Shown: positions 8,865 to 18,330, counted from the first letter of the stretch. The stretch is DNA of 64,000 nt from Rhodobacteraceae bacterium Alg231-04 (GCA_900143635.1 FREY01000004.1:62001-126000), one strand, 5' to 3'. Made by a program: numbers and translations. Notes: generated by a model not told the origin, from the sequence alone.

Positions 8865-10133
8865 ATGGCGACCAACTCGAGCGGCGACAGCAAGAACACG
8901 CTTTACTGCAGCTTTTGCGGCAAAAGCCAGCATGAGGTGCGCAAGCTGATTGCCGGCCCCACAGTGTTCATCTGCGATGAATGCGTCGAGCTGTGCATGG
9001 ACATCATCCGCGAGGAGACAAAAGCGTCGGGGCTGAAAGCCACCGATGGCGTGCCGACCCCGCAGGATATCTGCAACGTGCTGGACGACTATGTAATCGG
9101 TCAGGCCATGGCCAAGCGGGTTCTGTCTGTTGCGGTGCACAACCACTATAAACGTCTCAACCACTCCCAGAAGACCGGTGGCGATATTGAGCTGGCGAAA
9201 TCCAACATCCTGCTGATCGGCCCGACGGGTTGCGGCAAGACGCTGCTGGCGCAGACGCTGGCGCGCATTTTGGATGTGCCTTTCACCATGGCCGATGCCA
9301 CCACGCTGACCGAAGCCGGTTATGTGGGTGAAGACGTTGAAAACATCATTCTGAAACTGCTGCAGTCGTCCGAATACAATGTTGAGCGCGCGCAGCGCGG
9401 CATCGTCTACATCGACGAAGTCGACAAGATCACTCGCAAGTCGGAAAACCCCTCGATCACCCGCGATGTCTCGGGCGAGGGCGTGCAGCAGGCGTTGCTG
9501 AAGCTGATGGAAGGCACCGTGGCAAGCGTTCCGCCGCAGGGTGGCCGCAAGCATCCGCAGCAGGAATTCCTGCAGGTGGACACCACCAACATCCTGTTCA
9601 TCTGTGGCGGCGCCTTTGCTGGTCTCGACAAGATCATCGCGGCGCGCGGCAAGGGCTCTGCCATGGGCTTTGGCGCGGATGTGCGTGACAATGATGCGCG
9701 CGGCGTCGGTGAGATTTTCCAGGACCTTGAGCCCGAAGATCTGCTGAAATTCGGTCTGATCCCGGAATTTGTCGGTCGTCTGCCGGTTCTGGCAACGCTC
9801 GAAGATCTGGACGAAGACGCGCTGGTGACCATTCTGACCAAGCCGAAGAACGCGCTGGTGAAACAGTATCAGCGCCTGTTCGAGCTGGAAGAAGCCGAGC
9901 TGGACTTTACCGAAGATGCGCTGAGCGCCATTGCCAAACGCGCCATCGAACGCAAGACCGGTGCACGCGGCCTGCGCTCCATTCTGGAAGAGATCCTGCT
10001 GAACACCATGTTCGACCTGCCGGGTCTGGAGAATGTGAACAAAGTGGTGGTCAATGAAGAGGCCGTGACCTCGGACGCGCAGCCGCTGGTGATCTATGGC
10101 GACGCCGAGAAAGAGCCTGCTTCGGCGGGCTAA
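8865..10133 (+). CDS. clpX: ATP-dependent Clp protease ATP-binding subunit ClpX
   Basis: 422 residues. The N-terminal zinc domain has four cysteines (Cys15, Cys18, Cys37, Cys40). The AAA+ core has Walker A GPTGCGKT at residues 119-126, Walker [11 protein letters not shown], and sensor/arginine-finger region [13 protein letters not shown]. ClpX unfolds tagged substrates and feeds them to ClpP. Length and every landmark are normal. It starts 95 bases after the clpP terminator, which suggests its own promoter; I could not assign one with confidence. A hairpin follows the stop. Confidence 0.97.
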   Translation: MATNSSGDSKNTLYCSFCGKSQHEVRKLIAGPTVFICDECVELCMDIIREETKASGLKATDGVPTPQDICNVLDDYVIGQAMAKRVLSVAVHNHYKRLNHSQKTGGDIELAKSNILLIGPTGCGKTLLAQTLARILDVPFTMADATTLTEAGYVGEDVENIILKLLQSSEYNVERAQRGIVYIDEVDKITRKSENPSITRDVSGEGVQQALLKLMEGTVASVPPQGGRKHPQQEFLQVDTTNILFICGGAFAGLDKIIAARGKGSAMGFGADVRDNDARGVGEIFQDLEPEDLLKFGLIPEFVGRLPVLATLEDLDEDALVTILTKPKNALVKQYQRLFELEEAELDFTEDALSAIAKRAIERKTGARGLRSILEEILLNTMFDLPGLENVNKVVVNEEAVTSDAQPLVIYGDAEKEPASAG

Positions 10134-10150
10134 TCCTGCTCCGATCTGGA

Positions 10151-10182
10151 TTTTAAAACGCCCTCTGCCCAGGCAGAGGGCG
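10151..10182. terminator. Bidirectional hairpin between clpX and the converging protease pseudogene
   Basis: CGCCCTCTG (10159-10167) pairs with CAGAGGGCG (10174-10182). TTTTAAAA precedes the stem on the plus strand, so on the minus strand the hairpin is followed by TTTTAAAA. It is therefore a better terminator for the minus-strand gene, but it can also act on clpX transcripts. Confidence 0.65.
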
Positions 10183-10213
10183 TCTGCTTCCGGTGAAGCC
10201 AAATAAGGCCAGA

Positions 10214-10993
10214 CTATTGAGCTATGTATAACTTTTGGCCATTCGCGATTTCCTCTAAAACTTCGGCTTTCCACACAATACCTAATTGCGCGTCCAAGTC
10301 GCTGTCGTGGACAATGCGTCCGGAGTAAATGCCTGCCAAATCCACAGATGGTGGCCCTGCTTCGATTGCGAAATTGCCGTCAGTCATTTGCCCGGAGTTT
10401 GTTCTGTGAATAACTGGAGAGCCAGACATTCCTTTGTTGCTGGTTGTATCGACTAGGAATTTTGGTAACCCATCGATATCTAGTCCAGGTTCAGAGGCTA
10501 CAGTTCCTCTTTTCCAAATCGGCGTACTTTCTACAGAAATTCCCAACGGAAATCCGAGAATAAACACATCGGAAGCAACATCTAAACGAAATTTTGAGGT
10601 ATTTGTTGGGTTTACTACGAAGCCTGGGAATTCATCGTAGGCGCCGATTGCTCGCATTGAAACATCGACTGCACTGCCGAACTTCGGGTGTTCGAGCCAA
10701 CCAGTATTGCCTTCAAGCAGCCACTTGGTTTCAATTGTTGCTTGTCGCAGGGCATTGCTGCTCGTGTTTTCTTTGAAGTGTCCTTTGGCCAATATCCGGT
10801 TTGGCAAAGCCAACTGAGCGTTTAAGCACTTTCCTGATATAGAATCCCGCCCTTAAGCATTATGCCAATTTGTTACCAGGAAAACTCTATTGCTGTGTCT
10901 CCAAAAAAAAGCGGTTCCTACAGCTAGTTTAGTTTCGTCATAGTATGTCTCAATCCTGACGGAAGACAACGATGTTGGATCAATGTGGATCAT
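10214..10993 (-). pseudogene. Trypsin-like serine peptidase interrupted by an in-frame TAA
   Basis: A single frame runs from ATG at 10993 to the stop at 10214 (259 codons) and is broken only by TAA at 10855-10853. Before the stop the frame reads VRIETYYDE ... VGTAFFW ... VFLVTNWHNA, which carries the catalytic His of a trypsin fold. After it comes GRDSISGKCLNAQ, then HPKFGSAVDVSM (probable catalytic Asp) and TSNKGMSGSPVIH (catalytic Ser in GMSGSP). His lies on one side of the stop, Asp and Ser on the other. A 199-codon piece could restart at TTG 10813 but would lack His. The gene is clearly richer in A+T than its neighbours, a sign of transfer. It is either inactivated by a point mutation, read through, or carries a sequencing error. 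Confidence 0.8.
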
Positions 10994-11146
10994 TGCAACG
11001 GCTCTCTTTTGGGGTTCGTGGTGAACTGGTGCGATATTGATGGAGCGACTTTGTTAAGGCCACGACTTTCATGCGGTTCTTGCTTTGATCTCTGGATTTT
11101 TAACTTAGGCCATGTCAGTTCTGCGCAAACTGAAAAGGAAATGCTA

Positions 11147-11509
11147 ATGAAACGGATTTTTTCGGGCGGCGAGTTTGAAGCCAAGATCGGCTATTGCCGC
11201 GCCGTGGTAGCGGGCGGTTTTGTCCATGTGGCGGGCACCGTGGGGCAGGGCGACGATGTGGTGGCGCAATGTCGCTCGGCGCTGGAAACCATTGATGCGG
11301 CGCTGAAACAGGCGGGCGCATCGCTGAAAGACACGGTGCGGGTGAATTACTATCTGCCAGACCGGGCCGAATTCGAACCCTGCTGGCCTGTGCTGCAGGA
11401 ATACTTCGGCGACAACCCGCCGGCCGCCACAATGGTCGAATGCGGGCTGATCGATCCGAAATTCCGCATCGAGATTGAGGTCACAGCCCTGGCGCCGCCT
11501 GCGGCCTGA
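11147..11509 (+). CDS. Rid family (RidA/YjgF-like) protein
   Basis: 120 residues with the YjgF/Rid fold: [16 protein letters not shown]-type opening (seen as [16 protein letters not shown]), [24 protein letters not shown] and [10 protein letters not shown] at the end. In RidA itself a conserved Arg near PARS binds the imine; here the place reads PPAATMVE, so this is one of the Rid groups without that arginine and may not be an enamine deaminase. I use the ATG at 11147 because AAGGA lies about eight bases upstream; ATG 11141 is in the same frame. A pair of GC hairpins follows, with a T-run at 11588-11593. Confidence 0.8.
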   Translation: MKRIFSGGEFEAKIGYCRAVVAGGFVHVAGTVGQGDDVVAQCRSALETIDAALKQAGASLKDTVRVNYYLPDRAEFEPCWPVLQEYFGDNPPAATMVECGLIDPKFRIEIEVTALAPPAA

Positions 11510-11547
11510 GCGCGCAAGCGCAACACCTATTGAAAAAAGAGGCAAAT

Positions 11548-11593
11548 CCCGCCCATCCGGCGGGGTGCGCCATCTGGACCCCGCGGCTTTTTT
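11548..11593 (+). terminator. Weak terminator-like region after the Rid gene
   Basis: CCCGCC (11548-11553) can pair with GGCGGG (11559-11564); alternatively GGGGT (11562-11566) pairs with ACCCC (11578-11582). The two hairpins are mutually exclusive, and TTTTTT follows at 11588-11593. The stems are short, and the spacing to the T-run is longer than ideal. Confidence 0.35.
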
Positions 11594-11628
11594 GCGCCAT
11601 ATCAGGGGGGTATTTCTCGGAGGCACCC

Positions 11629-12015
11629 ATGGGAATCCTGAACTCTCTTCTGAAAGCCGTCACCTGGTGGAACGGCGCCACGCTCAACACGGTGATCTAT
11701 ACCCGCCGCAAGGGTCAGAAAGTCGGCGAAGATGACCAGGGCAATGTCTTCTACCGCAATGCTGACGACAGCCGCCGCTGGGTGATGTTCAATGGTGAGG
11801 TCGAAGCTTCGCGCATCTCTCCCGATTGGCATGGCTGGCTGCACCGCACCTTTGATGACCTGCCGTCTGAAAAGCCGCTCAAGCATAAAGACTGGGAAAA
11901 GCCGCATCAGGAAAACCTGACAGGATCTGCCCTGGCCTATGCGCCGGCAGGATCGATCCGTGCCGCCGGACAACCGGCTGAGCGTCGCGACTACGAAGCC
12001 TGGGTGCCGGAATAA
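11629..12015 (+). CDS. NADH:ubiquinone oxidoreductase subunit NDUFA12 family protein
   Basis: 128 residues, the size of bacterial NDUFA12/B17.2 homologues. The diagnostic stretch is present: [30 protein letters not shown], then [31 protein letters not shown]. The protein is an accessory subunit of complex I in alphaproteobacteria and mitochondria, at the cytoplasmic side. The start is fixed by GGAGG seven bases before ATG 11629; the frame upstream is open but non-coding. It is followed 25 bases later by mlaD and a DUF2155 gene, an arrangement I associate with Rhodobacterales and that suggests a shared transcript. Confidence 0.9.
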   Translation: MGILNSLLKAVTWWNGATLNTVIYTRRKGQKVGEDDQGNVFYRNADDSRRWVMFNGEVEASRISPDWHGWLHRTFDDLPSEKPLKHKDWEKPHQENLTGSALAYAPAGSIRAAGQPAERRDYEAWVPE

Positions 12016-12040
12016 GCATCCTGCCGCGGAGGCAGCACCT

Positions 12041-12490
12041 ATGAGCCATAATCCAACAGAAATTGCCGTTGGCGGTGTTGTTCTGGCAGCGGCCATCGGC
12101 TTTGCCGTCTACGCCGGTCAGGCGGCTGGCCTGTCACAGGGCGGCAGCGGCTACGAGCTGAGCGCCTCATTCCGTTCGGTTGAAGGCGTCAGCGTCGGCA
12201 CCGATGTGCGTCTGGCGGGCGTCAAGATCGGCACTGTGACCGGTCTGGAGCTGAACCCGGAAACCTTCCGCGCCGATACGACATTTTCTGTGCTGGAGGG
12301 GATTGAGATCCCCGATGACAGCGCGGTTGTGGTGGCCTCGGAAGGGCTGCTGGGCGGTACTTTTGTCGAGGTGATGCCGGGGGGATCCCCCTTCGGGTTT
12401 GAGCCCGGCGATGAGATTGATGACACGCAGGGCGCGGTGAGCCTGATCACCCTTTTGCTGAAATTTGTGTCAGGCGGGGATGAGTCGTGA
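12041..12490 (+). CDS. mlaD: Outer membrane lipid asymmetry protein MlaD (MCE domain)
   Basis: 149 residues. An N-terminal membrane anchor (EIAVGGVVLAAAIGFAVYAG) leads into an MCE domain (YELSASFRSVEGVSVGTDVRLAGVKIGTVTGL, SEGLLGGTFVEVMPGG). MlaD is the periplasmic substrate-binding hexamer of the MlaFEDB phospholipid transporter. mlaE and mlaF are not in this window, so the gene is separated from its partners. The start has GCGGAGG upstream. Its stop overlaps the GTG start of the DUF2155 gene (GTGA). Confidence 0.9.
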   Translation: MSHNPTEIAVGGVVLAAAIGFAVYAGQAAGLSQGGSGYELSASFRSVEGVSVGTDVRLAGVKIGTVTGLELNPETFRADTTFSVLEGIEIPDDSAVVVASEGLLGGTFVEVMPGGSPFGFEPGDEIDDTQGAVSLITLLLKFVSGGDES

Positions 12491-12945
12491 GACCTCTGCT
12501 GCTGTCTGCCGCGTTTTCCGCATTGGCGACCTTCGCTTGGGCGCAGAGCGAAATCACGGTGGAAACCCTTGATCCTGCACCCGAAACTGCGGTTGAGGAT
12601 GACAGCCAACCGCTGATCCTGAACCAGCCTGAGGTGTCGCAGCCAGAGGCCGCGTCTGGCAGCTCTGCACTGCTGCGTGGTCTGGATAAGGTGAACGGGC
12701 GGACGGTTGATGTCGACGTGCCTCTGGGCGGACGCGCTGCCGTTTTCGGACTGGAAGTCGCGGTGGGAGACTGTCGTTTTCCGGTGGCCAACCCAACCGG
12801 CGACGCCTATGCGCTCCTGAGCATCACCGATACTCGGACTGGCGGCACAGCCTTTGAAGGCTGGATGATCGCCTCCAGCCCGGCGCTGAACGCGCTGGAT
12901 CACAACCGTTACGACGTCTGGGTGCTGCGCTGTAACAATTCCTGA
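12487..12945 (+). CDS. Secreted DUF2155 domain protein
   Basis: 152 residues starting at GTG 12487, in a GTGA overlap with mla[20 protein letters not shown] is a Sec signal peptide. A low-complexity acidic stretch follows (residues 20-60), and then the DUF2155 core: [32 protein letters not shown] and [27 protein letters not shown], with two cysteines that could form a disulfide. Function unknown. Its 3' end overlaps the convergent aat gene by 37 bases. Confidence 0.85.
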   Translation: MRPLLLSAAFSALATFAWAQSEITVETLDPAPETAVEDDSQPLILNQPEVSQPEAASGSSALLRGLDKVNGRTVDVDVPLGGRAAVFGLEVAVGDCRFPVANPTGDAYALLSITDTRTGGTAFEGWMIASSPALNALDHNRYDVWVLRCNNS

Positions 12946-13547
12946 GGCGTAGGCAGGACGGGGGCTGTGAAATCCGCGTCTCCCCCCCCGGCGAGCGCCT
13001 TGTTCAGCGCCTTGTGGTAGGCTGCTCTGGTGATTTCTTTCGCACCAAGGGATGCCAGATGCGGAGTGATGAACTGCGTGTCCAGCAGCGTGAACCCTGC
13101 CAGCTGCAATCTGTCCACCAGATAGGCCAGCGCGATTTTGGACGCATCCCTGCGGCGCGAAAACATGCTTTCGCCAAAAAACGCCCGGCCCAGCGTCACA
13201 CCATAGACGCCGCCTGCGAGGGCACCATCCTGATAGATCTCAAGCGAATGGGCGTGGCCGATCCTGTGCAACGCACTGTAATGGGCCCTGATTTCCTGAT
13301 TGATCCAGGTCTCTGCCCGGTCAGCGCAGGCGGCAATCACCGCGTCAAAGTCGCGGTTCACAGCCACCTCATAGCCGCCTTTGCGAATTGTGCGGGCCAG
13401 CGAGCGGGAGATATGGAAATCATTCAGGGGAAAGACGCCGCGGCGTTTGGGGTCTACCCAGAACACCTCGGGGTCTTCGCTGTGTTCGGCCATCGGAAAA
13501 ATTCCGACCGAATAGGCGTGTAGCAGCAGCTCCGGCGACAGCGTCAT
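12909..13547 (-). CDS. aat: Leucyl/phenylalanyl-tRNA--protein transferase
   Basis: 212 residues. Typical landmarks are [56 protein letters not shown] and [18 protein letters not shown], with [17 protein letters not shown] near the end. The enzyme adds Leu or Phe to N-terminal Lys/Arg of proteins, marking them for ClpAP-type degradation in the N-end rule. The start at 13547 opens the conserved MTLSPELLL. It follows accC by 54 bases through a strong hairpin, so it is probably the last gene of the accBC transcript. The terminal 37 bases overlap the DUF2155 gene on the other strand. Confidence 0.93.
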   Translation of the reverse strand: MTLSPELLLHAYSVGIFPMAEHSEDPEVFWVDPKRRGVFPLNDFHISRSLARTIRKGGYEVAVNRDFDAVIAACADRAETWINQEIRAHYSALHRIGHAHSLEIYQDGALAGGVYGVTLGRAFFGESMFSRRRDASKIALAYLVDRLQLAGFTLLDTQFITPHLASLGAKEITRAAYHKALNKALAGGGDADFTAPVLPTPQELLQRSTQTS

Positions 13548-13568
13548 GTTTGGCTCCCGTCCGGATGG

Positions 13569-13595
13569 GGCCAGGGCGCGCAACGCGCCCCGGCC
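13569..13595 (-). terminator. Intercistronic hairpin between accC and aat
   Basis: GGCC-GGGGCGCG and CGCGCCCT-GGCC form a long, nearly perfect GC stem around a 3-base loop centred at about 13582. There is no T-run, so it is more likely a processing or attenuation hairpin than a full terminator. Confidence 0.5.
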
Positions 13596-13601
13596 GAATG
13601 A

Positions 13602-14951
13602 TCAATCGCCGAATTTGGCTTCAAGCCAGTGCTCCAGCCAGTGAATGTTGTAATCACCGGAGTGGATATCACCGTCTTCCAGCAGCGCATGGAACAGCGG
13701 CACGGTGGTATCGACACCATCCACGATCAGCTCTCCCAGTGCGCGGTTGAGACGCGCCAGTGCTTCGGGGCGATCGCGACCATGCACGATCAGCTTACCG
13801 ATCAGCGAATCGTAATAGGGTGGGATCGAGTAGCCATCGTACAGCGCCGAATCCATCCGAACACCCAGACCACCGGGGGCGTGGAATGTTTTGATTTTAC
13901 CGGGGCAGGGCGAGAAGTTCGGCAGTTTCTCGGCGTTGATCCGCACTTCGATCGAGTGACCGTTGATCTCCAGATCGTCCTGACCAAAGGACATCGGCAG
14001 ACCTTCGGCAACGCGGATCTGTTCGCGCACCAGATCGACGCCAAAGATGGCCTCGGTGACCGGGTGTTCCACCTGCAGACGGGTGTTCATCTCGATGAAG
14101 TAGAACTCGCCGTTCTCATAGAGGAATTCGATCGTACCGGCACCGATATAGTTGATGCGGGCAACAGCATCTGCGCAGAGCTTGCCGATCTTGGCACGCT
14201 CTTCGGGAGAGATGCTGGGGCCGGGAGCCTCCTCAAAAACCTTCTGGTGGCGGCGCTGCAACGAACAGTCGCGTTCGCCCAGATGCACGGCCTTGCCCTT
14301 GCCGTCACCAAAGACCTGAATCTCGATGTGACGGGGCGTTGTCAGGTATTTCTCGATGTAGACTTCGTCGTTGCCGAAGTTCGATTTACCTTCGGCGCGG
14401 GCGGTGCGGAACGCGCTTTCCATGTCGGCGGTAGTCTCTGCCACTTTCATGCCCTTGCCACCACCGCCGGCCGTGGCCTTGATGATGACTGGATAGCCGA
14501 TCTCGTCGCCGATCTTCTTGGCGGTTTCCAGATCTGGAACCCCACCGTCAGATCCGGGAACGCAGGGCACACCGAGCGCGATCATTGTGTCCTTGGCGGT
14601 AATCTTATCGCCCATAACGCGAATATGGTCGGCGGTTGGGCCAATGAAGGTCAGCCCGTGGTCCTGCACGATCTGCACGAAGTTGGCATTTTCCGACAGG
14701 AAGCCATAGCCGGGGTGGATCGCCTGGGCGCCGGTGATTTCACAGGCCGAGATGATCGCCGGGATCGACAGGTAGCTCTGGCTGCCGGGCGCGGGGCCGA
14801 TGCAGACCGATTCATCGGCCATGCGGACATGCATCGCGTCCGCGTCTGCGGTGGAATGCACCGCGACGGTCTTGATGCCCATTTCACGCGCGGCACGGAT
14901 CACGCGCAGGGCGATCTCTCCGCGGTTGGCAATTAGGATCTTGTCAAACAT
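13602..14951 (-). CDS. accC: Acetyl-CoA carboxylase biotin carboxylase subunit
   Basis: 449 residues, standard for AccC. It opens [25 protein letters not shown]; the ATP-grasp glycine loop is [35 protein letters not shown] and [16 protein letters not shown] carry the catalytic and metal-binding residues. It carboxylates the biotin on AccB, the first step of malonyl-CoA formation. It begins nine bases after accB, so the two are co-transcribed and probably coupled. The carboxyltransferase genes accA and accD are elsewhere, as usual. Confidence 0.97.
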   Translation of the reverse strand: MFDKILIANRGEIALRVIRAAREMGIKTVAVHSTADADAMHVRMADESVCIGPAPGSQSYLSIPAIISACEITGAQAIHPGYGFLSENANFVQIVQDHGLTFIGPTADHIRVMGDKITAKDTMIALGVPCVPGSDGGVPDLETAKKIGDEIGYPVIIKATAGGGGKGMKVAETTADMESAFRTARAEGKSNFGNDEVYIEKYLTTPRHIEIQVFGDGKGKAVHLGERDCSLQRRHQKVFEEAPGPSISPEERAKIGKLCADAVARINYIGAGTIEFLYENGEFYFIEMNTRLQVEHPVTEAIFGVDLVREQIRVAEGLPMSFGQDDLEINGHSIEVRINAEKLPNFSPCPGKIKTFHAPGGLGVRMDSALYDGYSIPPYYDSLIGKLIVHGRDRPEALARLNRALGELIVDGVDTTVPLFHALLEDGDIHSGDYNIHWLEHWLEAKFGD

Positions 14952-14960
14952 GTCAGACCC

Positions 14961-15449
14961 TTACTCAACGATGACCAGGGGTGTCCCGAATTCCACAGCA
15001 GCGCCGTCTTCGACCAGAATGCGCTTCACGGTGCCAGCTTTGGGGGCCGGGATGTGGTTCATGGTTTTCATCGCTTCGACGATCAGAAGCGTGTCGCCTT
15101 CGGAGACCTGCTGGCCGACCGAGATGAAGGAGGGCGCGCCGGGTTCTGCCTGCAGATACACGGTGCCAACCATTGGCGAAGGAACCGCGCCGGGGTGGCT
15201 GGCCGGATCTTCGGCAGCGGCAGGTGCGGCAGCGGGTGCAGCGGCGGCTGCAACCGGAGCGGCAGCAGCAGGTGCGACAACCTGAACGGGGGCGGCCATG
15301 GCAGCCACCTGACGCGAGACGCTGACGTCGAGACTGTCGTCTTCGCCATATTCGCGTTTCACCTGAAGCTCGGTCAGGTCGTTAGCGCGCAGCAATTCCG
15401 CCAGCGCTTTGATGAATGCCACATCTGCTTCGTGAGATTTATTTGTCAT
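14961..15449 (-). CDS. accB: Acetyl-CoA carboxylase biotin carboxyl carrier protein
   Basis: 162 residues. The N-terminal part ([29 protein letters not shown]) is followed by a flexible Ala/Pro-rich linker (about residues 48-85), then the biotinyl domain. EAMKTMN places the biotinylated lysine at Lys128. It carries CO2 between AccC and the carboxyltransferase. It is first in the accB-accC(-aat) unit; 147 bases separate it from the upstream LuxR-type gene. In many bacteria aroQ precedes accB, but it does not here. Confidence 0.97.
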   Translation of the reverse strand: MTNKSHEADVAFIKALAELLRANDLTELQVKREYGEDDSLDVSVSRQVAAMAAPVQVVAPAAAAPVAAAAAPAAAPAAAEDPASHPGAVPSPMVGTVYLQAEPGAPSFISVGQQVSEGDTLLIVEAMKTMNHIPAPKAGTVKRILVEDGAAVEFGTPLVIVE

Positions 15450-15596
15450 TTTGTCCTCAGCCGGTTCCGACAGGCCCGCGTCAGTGATGCGCAGGCAAAG
15501 ATTGGGGGCGCTTATAAATGAAGCTTGCCCGTAAGGAAAGCACCGTAACAGATGGGTAACATGGGCCTATTCCATAGGTTTTGCAACGCTGTGTCG

Positions 15597-16148
15597 TCAC
15601 AGAGGCATGCCTGTCAGCTTGGCCACCAGTTCCGGCAGCTTGCGGGCGGCAAATTTGCTCAGCAGGCGGGCGCGGTGGGTTTCGACGGTGCGATAGGACA
15701 GACCCAGTTCGGCCCCTATTTCCTTGGCCGACAACCCCTTGCAGGTTAAAATCGCCACGTCCCTTTCCCGTGGTGTCAGCGACACCACAGGCCGGTCATC
15801 CGAGATATCAGCAAAGGACCAGACACCAGCCTGAAAAGGGTCAACCGGTGTCACCGAGCGGCCCCGCACCCGACACCAGAACAAAGACCCGTTGAGTCGG
15901 CGCATAATGCGTTCATCATTGTAGCGCCCGGCCTTGGCGTCTTCCTGTTTCAACCGGGTGCCAATGCGGTCGAAATCCTCCTGACTGGGGTAGAGATCGG
16001 CGATTGGCATGGCGACGAAATCGCCCGGCTCCCCGCCAAAGGTTTCGGCAAATTGCAGATTGCAGCGGCGCAGAATTCGATGATCCAGCAGGGCCAGCCC
16101 AACCGGGGCGTGTTCAAAGGCGAGATCATCAAGGGCGGTGTCGGTCAT
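15597..16148 (-). CDS. PAS domain plus LuxR-type HTH transcriptional regulator
   Basis: About 183 residues. Residues 1-125 form a PAS-like sensor (FEHAPVGLALLDHRILRRCNLQFAETFGG, then RRLNGSLFWCRVRGRSV and GVWSFADISDD). The C-terminus is a LuxR/FixJ helix-turn-helix (LTPRERDVAILTCKGLSAKEIGAELGLSYRTVETHRARLLSKFA). No receiver domain is present, so activity probably depends on a ligand or cofactor bound by PAS, which I cannot name. Two in-frame ATG codons (16154, 16148) are possible; neither has a good ribosome site. It is probably monocistronic. Confidence 0.8.
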   Translation of the reverse strand: MTDTALDDLAFEHAPVGLALLDHRILRRCNLQFAETFGGEPGDFVAMPIADLYPSQEDFDRIGTRLKQEDAKAGRYNDERIMRRLNGSLFWCRVRGRSVTPVDPFQAGVWSFADISDDRPVVSLTPRERDVAILTCKGLSAKEIGAELGLSYRTVETHRARLLSKFAARKLPELVAKLTGMPL

Positions 16149-16246
16149 GGTCATTTCTGAAATTGGCGCAGTTGCCACACAAGAGCCTCTGGCTGGGCCC
16201 GGCGCAAGGGCTTTTACCATTTCCTGCGCCGGCGCCGGGGTCTGCG

Positions 16247-16486
16247 CTAGTCTTCCTTGACCAGAAGTATTTCCAGATCCTCGGTCAGATAGATGTCATA
16301 CTCGATGCCGCCACGGATGGCTTCGGCTTCGAAATATCCGTCCTCATAGTCAATCTCGGTGACTTCAAAACCCTGCGCCGACAAGAGGCTGCGGATTTCA
16401 GGTCCTTTGCCAAGGGATGTGGTCGCGCCGGAGGCAAGTGTGGCCGTGGGCAGCGCAAGGGCGAGCAGGGCAGCGGTGAATCTCAT
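16247..16486 (-). CDS. Small secreted PepSY-like protein
   Basis: 79 residues. MRFTAALLALALPTATLASG is a signal peptide. The rest (IRSLLSAQGFEVTEIDYEDGYFEAEAIRGGIEYDIYLTEDLEILLVKED) matches the half-PepSY pattern of small periplasmic proteins: a helix followed by strands with alternating acidic residues. Such proteins often modulate peptidases or sensor kinases, but no function can be assigned. It lies 98 bases upstream of the PAS-LuxR gene on the same strand, so co-transcription is possible. Confidence 0.72.
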   Translation of the reverse strand: MRFTAALLALALPTATLASGATTSLGKGPEIRSLLSAQGFEVTEIDYEDGYFEAEAIRGGIEYDIYLTEDLEILLVKED

Positions 16487-16794
16487 CGTGTTGATCCTTC
16501 GTGATCAGATTGGAGAACCTGCCGCGACAAAACAGTCGGCGACACACGTCATAAAAGATTTGGTAGGCCCGGTTTAAAGCCGGTGTGAAAACTCAGTTGG
16601 CTCCCGGCGCGCGCGGGCGGAAACTGGCCTGTTTCAGCAAAGAACAGCGAGAAATCGCTGCCGAATTGCAAAAGTGAAAGCGCTTGATGTCGACCTCGCC
16701 ATGAACTCGCTGCCGCAAGGACGAAGGGCCAAAAAAGGGCCGGTTCTGACGAACAGAAACCGGCCCAGGACAGGGATTCCGTGAGTGAGCCCCG
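16487..16794. other. Intergenic region between the PepSY-like gene and livF
   Basis: 308 bases. The right part holds the livF terminator (16731-16766). The left part must contain the promoter of the PepSY-like gene, but no clear -35/-10 pair was recognised. No coding signal is seen. Confidence 0.5.
16731..16766 (-). terminator. Rho-independent terminator of the liv operon
   Basis: On the minus strand GGGCCGGTTTCTG and CAGAACCGGCCC pair (one bulged base) around a 5-base loop, followed directly by TTTTTT (16736-16731). It lies 28 bases after the livF stop. This is the strongest terminator in the window. Confidence 0.92.
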
Positions 16795-17550
16795 TTAGAT
16801 CGCCAGATACTCGGCACGCAGCTCTTCGTTTTCCAGAACTTCGGCGGCCATGCCGTCAAAGACGATGCCACCGGTATCCAGGATCACTGCTCGATCTGCC
16901 AGCTCCAACGCGCGCACCGCGTTCTGTTCGACGATGATCGTTGTCATCCCCTGCTCTTTGATGTGGATGAGGGTCTTTTCGATCTCGTCCACGATCACCG
17001 GGGCCAGACCTTCGTAGGGTTCGTCCAGCAACAGCACTTTGATGTCGCGGGCCAAAGCGCGGGCAATGGCCAGCATCTGCTGTTCACCGCCCGACAGGGT
17101 CACGCCCTCTTGCTTGCGCCGTTCCCCAAGGCGCGGGAAGAGATCGTAGAGCCGATCGATCGACCAGCCGATGGGCGGGGCGATCTGTGCGAGCTGCAGG
17201 TTTTCCTCGACTGTGAGGCCGGGGATGATGCGCCGGTCTTCGGGCACCAGACCCAGACCGGCGGCCGATGCCTCGTGGCTGGCCATATTATGCAGCGGCT
17301 GGTGGTCCAGCCAGATCTCACCGTGTGTGACCTGCGGGTCGCCGATCCGCGCGATGGAGCGCAGGGTCGAGGTCTTGCCGGCACCATTGCGGCCCAGCAG
17401 CGCCAGAATCTCGCCCTCGTGGACGTTGAAGCTGATGCCTTGGACGATGTAGCTTTCGCCGTAATAGGCATGCATGTCCCAGACCGACAGGAAGGCCGGT
17501 GCGGTGGTCGCCTGATTGGCGTTCTTGGAGAAATCGGGTTTGACGTTCAT
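16795..17550 (-). CDS. livF: Branched-chain amino acid-type ABC transporter ATP-binding protein LivF
   Basis: 251 residues. ABC landmarks are Walker A LLGRNGAGKTST, signature LSGGEQQMLAIARAL, Walker B VLLLDEPYEGLAP and the switch His in TTIIVEQN region. YYGESYIVQGISFNVHEGE is the typical LivF opening. The N-terminal extension (about 20 residues) is slightly longer than usual. It is last of five same-strand genes, 12 bases after livG, and followed by a strong terminator. The substrate depends on the binding protein encoded at the head of the operon and is not certain to be an amino acid. Confidence 0.9.
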   Translation of the reverse strand: MNVKPDFSKNANQATTAPAFLSVWDMHAYYGESYIVQGISFNVHEGEILALLGRNGAGKTSTLRSIARIGDPQVTHGEIWLDHQPLHNMASHEASAAGLGLVPEDRRIIPGLTVEENLQLAQIAPPIGWSIDRLYDLFPRLGERRKQEGVTLSGGEQQMLAIARALARDIKVLLLDEPYEGLAPVIVDEIEKTLIHIKEQGMTTIIVEQNAVRALELADRAVILDTGGIVFDGMAAEVLENEELRAEYLAI

Positions 17551-17562
17551 CTTGGTCTCTCC

Positions 17563-18318
17563 TTATGCGCTTTCGCCGAGGTAGGCTTCGCGCACCTTCG
17601 GGTTGCCACGGATGTTCTGTGGGTCGTCTTCGACCAGCGGTGTGCCCTGCGCCAGAACGGTGATCCGGTCGGCCAGCGAGAACACCACATGCATGTCGTG
17701 TTCGATGATGGCGATGGTGATATCGCGTTCATCCGAGATCTGTTTCAGCAGGTCGATGGTATTGTTGGTGTCGGCCCGCGCCATGCCGGCGGTGGGTTCG
17801 TCCAGCAACAGCAAGCGGGGTTCCTGCGACAGGCACATGCCGATCTCAAGGCGCCGTTTGTCACCACGCGACATGGCGGCGGCATGCATGTGCCGCTTGT
17901 CCGCCATGTTCATCTCCTCCAGCATATGCTCGGCCTTTTCCAGAACGTCTTTCTGGCCCAGAACCGAGGGCAGCACGTTCAGCTCAAAGGCGCCGTCGCG
18001 CTTGGCAAAACAGGGGATCAGCATGTTTTCCAGCACCGTCAGATCACCAAAGATTTCCGGTGTCTGAAAGACGCGGCTGATGCCCATCTGGTTGATCTCG
18101 TAAGGCGCGCGTCCCAGCACTGACTGACCGTCGAACATCACCGATCCGGTGTCCGGGATCAGCTTGCCCACCAGGCAGTTCAGCAGGGTGGATTTACCGG
18201 CCCCGTTGGGGCCGATAATGGCGTGAACGGTGTTTTCTTTCACGCTGAGGTTCACATCGCCTAGTGCCTGCAGGCCGCCAAAGCGTTTGCCTACGTTTTT
18301 GACTTCAAGGATACCCAT
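17563..18318 (-). CDS. livG: Branched-chain amino acid-type ABC transporter ATP-binding protein LivG
   Basis: 251 residues. It has LEVKNVGKRFGGLQALGDVNLSV, Walker A IIGPNGAGKSTLLN, signature MSRGDKRRLEIGMCL (a LivG-like variant of LSGGQ), Walker B LLLLDEPTAGMARAD and IAIIEHDMHVVF. It pairs with LivF as the ATPase heterodimer. It begins 12 bases after livM. The signature loop MSRGDKRR, not the usual LSYGEQR, is a variant seen in relatives of urea/amide transporters, which hints that branched-chain amino acids may not be the substrate. Confidence 0.88.
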   Translation of the reverse strand: MGILEVKNVGKRFGGLQALGDVNLSVKENTVHAIIGPNGAGKSTLLNCLVGKLIPDTGSVMFDGQSVLGRAPYEINQMGISRVFQTPEIFGDLTVLENMLIPCFAKRDGAFELNVLPSVLGQKDVLEKAEHMLEEMNMADKRHMHAAAMSRGDKRRLEIGMCLSQEPRLLLLDEPTAGMARADTNNTIDLLKQISDERDITIAIIEHDMHVVFSLADRITVLAQGTPLVEDDPQNIRGNPKVREAYLGESA

Positions 18319-18330
18319 ATCTCTGTCTCC

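Noticed and set aside
8205-10274. A long open frame (689 codons) on the minus strand opposite clpP and clpX
   Set aside because: It mirrors the codon structure of two certain genes and shows no family motif; GC-rich third positions keep the opposite strand open.
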